From assembly GCF_030369635.1 (NCBI RefSeq), contig NZ_CP128474.1, positions 682,001 through 746,000 on the forward strand: a stretch of 64,000 nucleotides of DNA. The letters run 5' to 3'. Positions within the stretch are counted from its first letter, which is position 1; each line of letters opens with the position of its first letter. The translations under genes and the position numbers were made by a program. This DNA comes from Microbacterium arborescens (GTDB taxonomy: Bacteria; Actinomycetota; Actinomycetes; Actinomycetales; Microbacteriaceae). Below, piece by piece: positions 7,265-13,941 of this stretch. The notes beneath the pieces are model-generated. The model saw only the letters and a list, made by a program, of their open reading frames with translations. It made no database searches and had not been told where the DNA came from.

Positions 7265-8715
7265 CGACCGAGTACGACGCCGTCATCGTCGGCTCGGGGC
7301 CGAACGGACTGGCGGCGGCCGTCACCCTCGCCCGCTCGGGACTGAGGGTGGCCGTCTTCGAAGCGGAGGACCACTTCGGCGGCGGCGCGGCGACGGGTGA
7401 GATCACCCTTCCGGGGTACCGGCACGACCTCTGCTCGGCGGTGCACCCGCTCGCGTTCGAATCAGCGTTCTTCCGCGAGTTCGGACTCCGTCGGCGGGTC
7501 GAGTTCGTCGTGCCGGAGGTGTCGTACGCGCACCCGCTCGACGGTGGGGCGGCCCTGGCCTATCGCGACCTCGACCGCACCGCCGACGGCCTGGGCGTCG
7601 ACGGCCGCGCATACGCACGACTGATGGCCCCCCTCGTCGACCGCGTGCGGGGGATCGCCGATTTCACGGGTGGCTCGCTGCTGCGCGTGCCCGGTGATCC
7701 GATCGCCGCGGCCTGGTTCGGGGCTCGCACCCTCGAACAGGGGACGGCGGCATGGAACCTGCGGTTCCGCGAGCAGGCCGCACCGGCGCTCGTGTCGGGG
7801 GTCGCGGCCCACACGATCCTGGGTCTGCCCACGCTCGCGGCGGCCGGTGGCGGACTCGCGCTCGCGACCTACGGCCACGCTCGGGGGTGGCCGATCCCGG
7901 TGGGCGGCAGTGGCGCCATCGTCGCGGCGATGGTCGACGACATCCGCGCCCACGGCGGCCAGCTCTTCGCGAGTCGCCGCATCAGCTCGCTCGACGAGCT
8001 GCCCTCCGCGCGTGCGCTTCTGCTGGATGTCACCCCGCGAGCCCTCATCGGGATGTCGGGTGAGCGGATGCCGGCGCGCTACCGCCACCGCCTCGAGCGC
8101 TTCCGCTATGGCGACGCCGTCGCGAAGGTCGATTTCGCGCTCTCGGCGCCCGTGCCGTGGCGCGATCCGGACATCGCGCGCAGTGGCACGGTGCACGTGG
8201 GCGGCACGCGGTCGGAGATCGCGGCCTCGGAGAACGCGGTGCGGGCGGGTCGCCTGCCCGATGCGCCATACGTGCTGGTCGCCCAGCCGTCGCTGTTCGA
8301 CGAGAGCCGCGCGCCGGCCGGCCACCACACGTTGTGGGCGTACACGCACGTCCCCGCGGGCAGCGACGTCGACCGCACGGAGGCGATCGTGCGTCAGATC
8401 GAACGCTTCGCGCCGGGCTTCCGCGACACGATCCTCGGCACACGCTCCGAGACCGCGCGGCAGGTGGCGACCCGTAACCTGAACTACCCTGACGGCGACA
8501 TCTCCGCCGGTGTGCCGTCGCTCGACCAGTTGATCGCGCGGCCCGTGCTCGCCCGCGACCCGTGGCGGACGCCGATGACGGGGGTGTACCTCTGCTCGTC
8601 GTCGACGAGTCCGGGGCCGGGTGTGCACGGCCTGGCGGGGTGGTGGGCGGCGCTGAGCGCGTTGCGGCACGAGTTCGGTGTGCGCACCCGGCCCGACCTG
8701 TCGCCGCGTCTCTAG
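7261..8715 (+). CDS. Phytoene dehydrogenase-like FAD oxidoreductase
   Basis: 484-residue protein of the amine oxidase/phytoene desaturase superfamily. The dinucleotide motif VIVGSGPNGLAAAVTLARSG is at residues 8-27 and is followed by VFEAEDHFGGGAATGE, the typical RxGG-like region of this family with the first residue altered. A C-terminal GxxPGxG-like segment (SSTSPGPGVHGLAGWWAALS) closes the FAD site. I chose the GTG at 7261, which overlaps the SRPBCC stop, over the much longer open frame upstream that runs through the previous gene. The substrate is unknown; homologues are usually called NAD(P)/FAD-dependent oxidoreductases without a demonstrated reaction. Confidence 0.8.
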   Translation: MTTEYDAVIVGSGPNGLAAAVTLARSGLRVAVFEAEDHFGGGAATGEITLPGYRHDLCSAVHPLAFESAFFREFGLRRRVEFVVPEVSYAHPLDGGAALAYRDLDRTADGLGVDGRAYARLMAPLVDRVRGIADFTGGSLLRVPGDPIAAAWFGARTLEQGTAAWNLRFREQAAPALVSGVAAHTILGLPTLAAAGGGLALATYGHARGWPIPVGGSGAIVAAMVDDIRAHGGQLFASRRISSLDELPSARALLLDVTPRALIGMSGERMPARYRHRLERFRYGDAVAKVDFALSAPVPWRDPDIARSGTVHVGGTRSEIAASENAVRAGRLPDAPYVLVAQPSLFDESRAPAGHHTLWAYTHVPAGSDVDRTEAIVRQIERFAPGFRDTILGTRSETARQVATRNLNYPDGDISAGVPSLDQLIARPVLARDPWRTPMTGVYLCSSSTSPGPGVHGLAGWWAALSALRHEFGVRTRPDLSPRL

Positions 8716-8802
8716 GGTCGCGATGTGTCCGAGTCAAGCGGAAGTGCGTCGATCCGCCGCGCTCTTACAGTGGACGGATCATCGTCGTCTGCGGGAGGTT
8801 CC

Positions 8803-9252
8803 ATGGTGAGCGGTTCGTCCGAGCCCGAATCCGTCGCGCGTGCGGTCGAGCGTCTGCGGTTGGCCGAAGCCAGTCTGGCTCGGCGTCGGCAGAGCGACTG
8901 CGGTCCGAGTGAGACCGCGCGCGCCGCGATGCGCGTCGTCTACGACAGTGCGGATGCCGGCAAGCGCGTCACTCCGACCGATATCGCGGCGACGCTCGGC
9001 ATCTCGACGCCGACGGCCACCACGATGCTGAAGCGACTCCACGACGGGGGACTCGTCGCGTTTCAGCGGAACCCCGACGACGGCCGGAGCAAGTACGTCG
9101 TCCCGACCGACCGCAACGCCGACGTCGAGGGCGTCGATCCGCTCACGGTCCGTGTCCGCGACATCGCGCGCGGGCTCGACGAGGAGACCGCCGCCAAGCT
9201 GGCGACCCTTCTCGACGCGATCGCGGAGGCCGTCGACGAGGAGTGCCGCTGA
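8803..9252 (+). CDS. MarR-family transcriptional regulator, second module
   Basis: 149-residue winged-helix regulator. The recognition helix region (VTPTDIAATLGISTPTATTM, then LKRLHDGGLVAFQRNPDDGR) carries the MarR wing signature. The open frame extends upstream to 8725, but the ATG at 8803 has GGGAGG at the proper distance, so the shorter form is preferred. It is the counterpart of the regulator at 4592. The DUF7882-like partner here is convergent and only 13 bases away. A possible -10 (TACAGT, 8766-8771) lies between weak half-sites GATCCG and CGGATC. Confidence 0.8.
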   Translation: MVSGSSEPESVARAVERLRLAEASLARRRQSDCGPSETARAAMRVVYDSADAGKRVTPTDIAATLGISTPTATTMLKRLHDGGLVAFQRNPDDGRSKYVVPTDRNADVEGVDPLTVRVRDIARGLDEETAAKLATLLDAIAEAVDEECR

Positions 9253-9265
9253 GGCACGCGGGTCG

Positions 9266-9565
9266 TCAGGCGTCGGCGGTCGCCGGCTCCGGGATCACAC
9301 GGAGGCCGTTCGCCCCGCCCGCCTCGAGCATGAGCGCCTCGACCCAGTGCCGGTTGATCGTCGGCGGTCGGCTGCCGCTGAAGAGGAACACCATCGGCAC
9401 CGCCGGATGCACCCAGACGCTGAACAGCCCACTGTCGGTCGAGCGATGGAACATGAAGGGCTCGTTGCGTCGCAACTTGTTCATGAAGACCACCCGCAGG
9501 TGCGCGAGCAGACGGTCCTCGACGTCGAACGTCCGCCCCTGGCTTCCGTAAACGAGTGTTCCCAC
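9266..9565 (-). CDS. DUF7882-like small protein, copy 2
   Basis: 99-residue paralogue of the product of 4055-4411. It shares the start MGTLVYGSQGRTFDVEDRLL, the segment AHLRVVFMNKLRRNEPFMF, the FSVWVHPAVPMVFLFSGSRP core and an asparagine-containing C-terminal helix. Function is unknown; no catalytic or metal motif stands out, and no membrane segment. It ends next to a MarR regulator and is preceded at 9592-9630 by a clear three-half-site operator, so it is probably the main target of that regulator. Confidence 0.65.
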   Translation of the reverse strand: MGTLVYGSQGRTFDVEDRLLAHLRVVFMNKLRRNEPFMFHRSTDSGLFSVWVHPAVPMVFLFSGSRPPTINRHWVEALMLEAGGANGLRVIPEPATADA

Positions 9566-9591
9566 GGACGCGAGGCTAATCGCGGGTTCCG

Positions 9592-9630
9592 GCCTAACTA
9601 ATTCCGGTTAGTTAGGCGAACTAGTTAGGC
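9592..9630. promoter_or_regulatory. Three-half-site operator upstream of DUF7882-like copy 2
   Basis: GCCTAACTAA (9592-9601) and TTAGTTAGGC (9608-9617) form a perfect 10-base inverted repeat around a TTCCGG centre. A third copy of TAGTTAGGC follows at 9622-9630, 13 bases after the start of the second. The AT-rich half-sites stand out from the GC-rich surroundings and lie 27 bases upstream of the DUF7882-like ATG. A MarR dimer site is the simplest reading. Confidence 0.65.
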
Positions 9631-9728
9631 CGTGTTGCTCGTGCGTAAACCCCGCGTGAACTTCTGTCAAGCGGCTAGGTGCGGCGGGCCCGGGGCGCGA
9701 CACTCGGTGAAGAGCGACAGGAGTGGTC

Positions 9729-10037
9729 ATGGTTCTGGATATGTCACCGATCGCCCGCAAGCCCAGCGCGGTGCGCCTGGCCACATCGGGAGCGCTTCGT
9801 CAGCTACCCACTCGGCGCCCCGAGCCCGCGAGCGCGCAGGCGGATGTCCGCTGGGAGCTCGTCGACGTCGACCGCTACGAGGTGCGCGAGGGCGAGGTCG
9901 TCCTCGGATTCATCGACGTGGTCGGCGCCGTCTTCGTCGCGCTCGGCGGCCCGTGGTACTCGGCCGCGGTCGAATTGCGGCAGACGCTGCGTTTCGACGA
10001 AGCGGTGCAGACGCTGCGTTCGACCCGGCGCCACTGA
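9729..10037 (+). CDS. Conserved-looking hypothetical protein, 102 residues
   Basis: 102-residue soluble protein with no domain I recognise. The first 35 residues are basic and loosely structured (IARKPSAVRLATSGALRQLP). The rest has a strand-rich pattern (WELVDVDRYEVREGEVVLGF, then IDVVGAVFVALGG) and an amphipathic C-terminal helix. The ATG at 9729 follows AGGAG by five bases; a GTG at 9723 is also in frame but lies over that site. It could share the operator region at 9592-9630 with the divergent DUF7882-like gene. Confidence 0.6.
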   Translation: MVLDMSPIARKPSAVRLATSGALRQLPTRRPEPASAQADVRWELVDVDRYEVREGEVVLGFIDVVGAVFVALGGPWYSAAVELRQTLRFDEAVQTLRSTRRH

Positions 10038-10078
10038 CGGCGCTCGGAGCCGAGGCCGCGGCCTTCTAGGCTGAAGGC

Positions 10079-11038
10079 ATGATCCGGATCGCGACCGTCG
10101 GCACGAGCGTCATCACCGACGCGTTCATCGGCGCGGCATCCCGCACCCCCGGCATCGAGGTCGCCGCGGTCTCCTCGCGGGACGGTGCGAAGGCGCGCTC
10201 GTACGCGGATCGTCTGGGCGTGGCCGGGGCGTTCGCGGGTCTGGACGCGGTCCTGGCCGACCCCGGTATCGACGCGGTCTACATCGGGTCGCCCAACTCG
10301 GCGCACGCACCGCAGGTCGCAGCCGCCATCGCAGCCGGAAAGCACGTGCTCGTCGAGAAGCCCGCGGTCGCCTCCGCCGCCGAGTGGGACGACCTCGTCG
10401 ACCGCGCCCGGCGTGCCGGGGTGGTGCTGATCGAGGCGATGCGCACGGCATACGATCCGGGCATCGGGGCCGTTCGCGAGCAGCTGGGGTCGCTCGGAGT
10501 CCTCCGTCGCGCTTCGTTCCATTACGCCAAGCGGTCCTCGCGCTACGACGCCGTGCTGGCGGGAGAGACGCCGAACATCTTCGACCCCGCGATGGGCGGA
10601 GGTGCGCTCGCCGACCTCGGCGTCTACGGCGTGCATGCGGCCATCCTGCTCTTCGGCGAGCCCGCAGAGGTCTCCGCGTCGGCGGTGACGATCGCCACCG
10701 GCGCGGACGGCGCCGGTCTCGCGGTGCTGCGGTACCCGGGACTGATCGTCGACGTCGGATACTCGAAGATCACGACCGCGGTCCGGCCGAGCGAGATCCA
10801 GGGCGAGAGCGCGACGCTCCTGATCGATCATCTGGCCAGCCCGCGCCGCGTGACGCGCGTCGGGGCCGGCGGCCCCGAGTCGGAGTGGACGTCCGAGGCG
10901 CCCGTCGACACTCTCGACGGTGAGGTCGCTCGTTTCGTGGAGCTCGTCGGCGGTGGCGCCGCCCCCGACGACGACCAGGTTCGGACATCGGCTACGTTGC
11001 GCACCCTCGAGCGCATTCGTCAGGAGGCCGCCGCCTGA
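10079..11038 (+). CDS. Gfo/Idh/MocA-family oxidoreductase
   Basis: 319-residue NAD(P)-dependent dehydrogenase of the glucose-fructose oxidoreductase family. The Rossmann domain begins at residue 2 (IRIATVGTSVITDAFIGAA) with the first glycine motif altered to GTSVIT. The EKPAV motif follows near residue 90 (HVLVEKPAVASA), and the C-terminal beta-sheet domain contains GGGALADLGVYGVHAAILLF with the usual D-x-G-x-Y/H catalytic pattern. The ATG is preceded by TAGGCT and six bases, so the mRNA is probably leaderless. The sugar or cyclitol substrate cannot be told. Confidence 0.85.
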   Translation: MIRIATVGTSVITDAFIGAASRTPGIEVAAVSSRDGAKARSYADRLGVAGAFAGLDAVLADPGIDAVYIGSPNSAHAPQVAAAIAAGKHVLVEKPAVASAAEWDDLVDRARRAGVVLIEAMRTAYDPGIGAVREQLGSLGVLRRASFHYAKRSSRYDAVLAGETPNIFDPAMGGGALADLGVYGVHAAILLFGEPAEVSASAVTIATGADGAGLAVLRYPGLIVDVGYSKITTAVRPSEIQGESATLLIDHLASPRRVTRVGAGGPESEWTSEAPVDTLDGEVARFVELVGGGAAPDDDQVRTSATLRTLERIRQEAAA

Positions 11039-11102
11039 CGCATCCGTCGAGCGTGGTGTCAAGGCCCTGGGGTTCCGTGGCTGCTCGACGCAGGCTCGAA
11101 TC

Positions 11103-11396
11103 ATGCAATACTCGGGACTGCGCTGGGATGAGATCGCTGAGGATGCCTGGCGGGTATGCGATCCCGCTCGCCCGGCCTCGGATGCCGACGCCGTCGTCGC
11201 CTACGTCGAACGGCGCCGCGACGGTGTCTACGAGGTCGTGTGGCTCTGCGGGACCGCGGGGACGGAGACGTTCGTCGCGATCGGTGAGGCGGCGTTCGCC
11301 ATCGCCGCCCGCCATGCCGCGTCGCGCCGGGCGGGATCGCCACTGGCGACCAAGCCGTTGCCCATCGCGCACCGGCCTCCGCTTTCGCCGGCGTGA
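11103..11396 (+). CDS. Hypothetical protein, 97 residues
   Basis: 97-residue protein starting MQYSGLRWDEIAEDAWRVCD, with an alternating strand/helix pattern (GVYEVVWLCGTAGTETFVAI, then GEAAFAIAARHAASRR). No known domain is recognised. The ATG at 11103 lacks a ribosome site but follows CAGGCT by six bases, close to the leaderless pattern of this window. It ends 13 bases from the convergent CinA-like gene. The open frame extends further upstream into the dehydrogenase gene, which is taken as overlap without meaning. Confidence 0.5.
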   Translation: MQYSGLRWDEIAEDAWRVCDPARPASDADAVVAYVERRRDGVYEVVWLCGTAGTETFVAIGEAAFAIAARHAASRRAGSPLATKPLPIAHRPPLSPA

Positions 11397-11409
11397 GGCG
11401 CGACCGCGG

Positions 11410-11865
11410 TCAGTCTCGCATCCGATCGATGAGCAGTCCCACGGCCGCGTTCACGCTGTCGTCGATGACCTGCTCGGGTTCGCCGTCGAGCTCGAGCAGC
11501 ACGTGCCCGGTGTCGTCGCCGGCGCTCCACCCGAGGTAGACCGTCCCCGGCTCATGTCCGTCGTGGGGCTCCGGTCCGCCGACGCCGGTCGCCGACACTG
11601 CGAGGTCGGCTCCCGTGAGCTCGCGGACGGCCCGCGCCAGCTGTTCGGCGCACTCGGGGGAGCAGGGATCGATGCCCTCGGCCAGATCCAGGACCCGGTG
11701 CTTCGTCTCGAGTCGGTAGGCGACGACCCCGCCGGCGAACCAGTCGCCGGCGCCCTCGGCGGCGCCGATCGTCGCGGCGAGGTTGCCCGAGGTCAGTGAT
11801 TCCGCCACGGCGATCACGGTGCCGGTCTCCTGCGCGCGGCGGGCGAGTTCGTCGATGTGTGTCAT
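11410..11865 (-). CDS. pncC: CinA-like nicotinamide-nucleotide amidohydrolase
   Basis: 151-residue protein matching the stand-alone C-terminal domain of CinA (PncC), which deamidates nicotinamide mononucleotide in NAD recycling. The family signatures VAESLTSGNLAATIGAAEGA and GDWFAGGVVAYRLETKHRVL appear at residues 18-58, and the loop SATGVGGPEPHDGHEPGTVY carries the conserved glycine-rich catalytic region. Length fits the single-domain form. The ATG at 11865 is preceded by AGGAG. It converges with the 97-residue gene and stands alone otherwise. Confidence 0.8.
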   Translation of the reverse strand: MTHIDELARRAQETGTVIAVAESLTSGNLAATIGAAEGAGDWFAGGVVAYRLETKHRVLDLAEGIDPCSPECAEQLARAVRELTGADLAVSATGVGGPEPHDGHEPGTVYLGWSAGDDTGHVLLELDGEPEQVIDDSVNAAVGLLIDRMRD

Positions 11866-11966
11866 GTCTCCTCCTGGGGCGACCTAAGCACCGCGCGGCG
11901 CCGGGGGCGCGGGGATTGTCCGGAATCCGGTGCGGTGATACGTGCGCCGCACCTGCATGCAGAATC

Positions 11967-11980
11967 AGGACTTTAGTCCT
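11967..11980. promoter_or_regulatory. DosR/DevR-like box upstream of the DoxX gene
   Basis: AGGACTTTAGTCCT is a perfect 14-base palindrome. It matches the core of the mycobacterial DosR consensus (GGGACTWWAGTCCC) at 12 of 14 positions, including the WW centre. It lies 65 bases before the DoxX start. DosR regulates hypoxia and redox genes; whether a DosR orthologue exists in this organism cannot be seen here. Confidence 0.5.
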
Positions 11981-12009
11981 AGTTCGGCGGGGAGCAAACG
12001 CGACATAGT

Positions 12010-12028
12010 TATGTGGTCAGACCACATA
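12010..12028. promoter_or_regulatory. FadR-type (GntR) operator before the DoxX gene
   Basis: TATGTGGTCAGACCACATA is a perfect inverted repeat with nine-base arms around a single central A. Its core TGGTCAGACCA fits the TnGTnnnACnA pattern of FadR-subfamily GntR regulators. It ends 17 bases before the ATG, so binding would block transcription or ribosome access. No GntR gene is nearby. Confidence 0.55.
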
Positions 12029-12045
12029 CGATAAAGGAGACAGAA

Positions 12046-12636
12046 ATGACCACGCACGCGGTCCACGCAGCCATTCCCCGCACGGAGGCTCGGACCCGCA
12101 CCCAGGCGATCGCCCGCCAGGACGAGATCGTGACCTCGCTCACCGGACGCCGCACCCTCGCTGCGCTGCGCTATGCGACCGGCTTCATCTTCCTCTGGGC
12201 GTTCCTCGACAAGCTGCTCGGCCTCGGTTTCTCGACGCCGTTCGAGCGGGCGTGGATCAACGGCGGCACGCCGGCGCAGGGCTTCCTCAACAGCCCCGCC
12301 GTCACCGGCCCGCTCCAGCCGTGGTTCCAGGGCATGGCGAGCCCGCTCGCCGACGTCCTGTTCATGGGCGGCATGCTCGCCATCGGTGTCGCGGTGATGT
12401 CCGGGATCGGACTCCGCGTCGCTGCGGTCACCGGAAGCCTCGTCATGCTCCTGATGTATCTCGCCGAGTGGCCGTTCGCCTGGGGTGCCGCATCCACCAA
12501 CCCCCTCGTCGACTACCACATCGTCTACGCGCTCGCGCTGATCGTGATCGCCGTGCTCCACGCCGGCGACACCTGGGGCCTCGGCGCCATGTGGAAGAAG
12601 CTGCCTCTCGTGCAGCGCTTCCGGTGGCTCGTCTGA
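12046..12636 (+). CDS. DoxX-family membrane protein
   Basis: 196-residue integral membrane protein of the DoxX/DoxD family, proteins linked to thiosulfate:quinone oxidoreduction and redox stress. Four hydrophobic segments are visible: about residues 40-60 (LRYATGFIFLWAFLDKLLGL), 95-115 (LADVLFMGGMLAIGVAVMSG), 118-138 and 155-172 (IVYALALIVIAVLH). The ATG at 12046 follows AAAGGAGA. A longer frame starting within the operator at 12013 is rejected. Two candidate operators (a DosR-like box and a FadR-like dyad) and a strong terminator isolate it as a single-gene unit. Confidence 0.8.
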   Translation: MTTHAVHAAIPRTEARTRTQAIARQDEIVTSLTGRRTLAALRYATGFIFLWAFLDKLLGLGFSTPFERAWINGGTPAQGFLNSPAVTGPLQPWFQGMASPLADVLFMGGMLAIGVAVMSGIGLRVAAVTGSLVMLLMYLAEWPFAWGAASTNPLVDYHIVYALALIVIAVLHAGDTWGLGAMWKKLPLVQRFRWLV

Positions 12637-12650
12637 CATCGAGTCGCCCC

Positions 12651-12689
12651 AGCGAAGGCGCGGACCCCACCCGGGTCCGTGCCTTCGCT
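12651..12689. terminator. Bidirectional hairpin between DoxX and response regulator genes
   Basis: AGCGAAGGCGCGGACCC (12651-12667) pairs with GGGTCCGTGCCTTCGCT (12673-12689), a 17-base stem with one G-U pair and a 5-base loop. It fills the gap between two convergent genes and touches the stop of the right-hand one. There is no U-run, as is usual for high-GC actinobacteria. Confidence 0.7.
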
Positions 12690-13294
12690 CATTCGCGCAC
12701 GGGATGCGCGGCGCGCAGTGCAGCCTGCGTGCGGCTCGTGACACCGAGGGTGCGCATGATGGCGGTCAGGTGGTTCTTGACCGTCTTCTCGGTGACACCG
12801 AGCTCGGCCGCGATCGCCCGATTCGACAGTCCGCGCGCGACCAGCGCCAAGACCTCGCGCTGCCGGCGGGGAAGGGCCTCCCCGGGCGGCACCGGCGCCG
12901 CCGCCGTGTGCAGGGTCGCGCTCAGCGGGTGCCCCGAGCCGACGCGGCGCACCGCGTCGATGAGCTCACTCGCCGCGAGGTCTTCGAGGAGGAAGGCCGA
13001 GGCCCCCGCCGACGCGCTCGCGCTGCGGGCCTCATCGTCGTCGGCGGCGCTCAGGACGATGCACCTCACGCGCGGATCCATCGCCCGGAGTGCGCGACAC
13101 GCGTCTGCCCCGGTGCCGTCCGCGAGTCGATAGCCGAGGACTGCGACATCCGGTCGTGTCACCTCGGCGCGTGCGGTGGCCTGTCGGGCGGTGGCCGCCT
13201 CGGCGACGACCTGCATGCCCGTGGCCGCATCGATCAGGTCGGCGACGCCGCGACGGACCAGGTCGTGGTCGGCCAGGACGAGCACGGCGAGCAT
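12689..13294 (-). CDS. NarL/LuxR-type response regulator with degenerate receiver
   Basis: 201-residue DNA-binding protein with a receiver-like domain and a C-terminal LuxR helix-turn-helix (LPRRQREVLALVARGLSNRA, then IAAELGVTEKTVKNHL). The receiver lacks its active site. The phospho-accepting Asp is Gly54 (RPDVAVLGYRL), the first of the acidic pair is Ala8 (LADHD), and the conserved Lys is Glu104 (AFLLEDLA). It therefore cannot be switched by Asp phosphorylation in the normal way, and no histidine kinase is adjacent. The ATG at 13294 follows GGTGGAG; a GTG at 13303 is the alternative. It is divergent from a TetR gene, sharing a 10-base-arm inverted repeat. Confidence 0.8.
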   Translation of the reverse strand: MLAVLVLADHDLVRRGVADLIDAATGMQVVAEAATARQATARAEVTRPDVAVLGYRLADGTGADACRALRAMDPRVRCIVLSAADDDEARSASASAGASAFLLEDLAASELIDAVRRVGSGHPLSATLHTAAAPVPPGEALPRRQREVLALVARGLSNRAIAAELGVTEKTVKNHLTAIMRTLGVTSRTQAALRAAHPVRE

Positions 13295-13297
13295 GGG

Positions 13298-13330
13298 CTC
13301 CACCGTAGCGTCCGGCTCGTTACGGTGGAG
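13298..13330. promoter_or_regulatory. Inverted repeat spanning both start regions of the divergent pair
   Basis: CTCCACCGTA (13298-13307) and TACGGTGGAG (13321-13330) are perfect 10-base arms with a 13-base centre. Part of the symmetry comes from each gene using GGTGGAG as its ribosome site, but the arms extend beyond it. The whole intergenic space is covered, so a bound TetR dimer would silence both genes. Confidence 0.45.
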
Positions 13331-13332
13331 GG

Positions 13333-13887
13333 ATGGAGGAGCATCGCGCCGGTCCGCGCCGCAGCGAGCAGGCTCGTCTGGCGGTGCTCACGGCAGCGGC
13401 CGAGCTGATCGCCCGGAGCGGCTACGAGAACCTCACCATCGAGGCCATCGCCCGGCACGCGGCCGTGGGCAAGCAGACGATCTATCGGTGGTGGCCCTCA
13501 CGCGCCGCCATCCTCAGTGAGGCGCTGCTGGAGGGGATGATCTTCCGGCATCAGCTCGCGGTGCGCGACACCGGCGACCTGCGGGGCGACCTCACGGAGT
13601 GGATGTCGCGGGTATGGACGGTGCTCGATGCCCCGCAGGGGCGCCTGCTGCTGCGATCGCTCGTCGCAGCGGCCACCGAGCACCCGCCGATCGGCGAACT
13701 CATGCGTGATCGCCTGAGCGCCGACGGGGGCATCCGGGCGCGCGTGGTCGCTCACGGTGATCCCGCGCTCGCGGCGGTCGAGATCGGCGACGCGGTGGCG
13801 GGGTGGATGATGATGCAGGCGCTCCTGGGCGCGGCTCCCACGCCCGACAGCATCCGAGCGATCGTCCACGTCCTCGTGCCGGGTTAG
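13333..13887 (+). CDS. TetR/AcrR-family regulator
   Basis: 184-residue repressor-type protein. The N-terminal helix-turn-helix (LTIEAIARHAAVGKQTIYRW, then WPSRAAILSEAL) is standard for TetR. The C-terminal ligand and dimer domain has the WMSRVWTVLDAPQGRLLLRS region common to regulators of exporter genes. The ATG at 13333 follows GGTGGAGG. It lies 54 bases before an MMPL exporter gene and just upstream of a 25-base perfect palindrome, so it probably controls that exporter in response to a hydrophobic ligand. Confidence 0.85.
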   Translation: MEEHRAGPRRSEQARLAVLTAAAELIARSGYENLTIEAIARHAAVGKQTIYRWWPSRAAILSEALLEGMIFRHQLAVRDTGDLRGDLTEWMSRVWTVLDAPQGRLLLRSLVAAATEHPPIGELMRDRLSADGGIRARVVAHGDPALAAVEIGDAVAGWMMMQALLGAAPTPDSIRAIVHVLVPG

Positions 13888-13889
13888 GG

Positions 13890-13914
13890 TTGACGAGACG
13901 TCGCGTCTCGTCAA
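13890..13914. promoter_or_regulatory. TetR operator before the MMPL exporter gene
   Basis: TTGACGAGACG (13890-13900) and CGTCTCGTCAA (13904-13914) form a perfect palindrome with 11-base arms and a TCG centre, starting two bases after the TetR stop codon and ending 28 bases before the MMPL ATG. Size and position are typical of a TetR dimer site. Confidence 0.75.
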
Positions 13915-13941
13915 GGCGTCCGCACCGCGAAGGAGTCGCCG

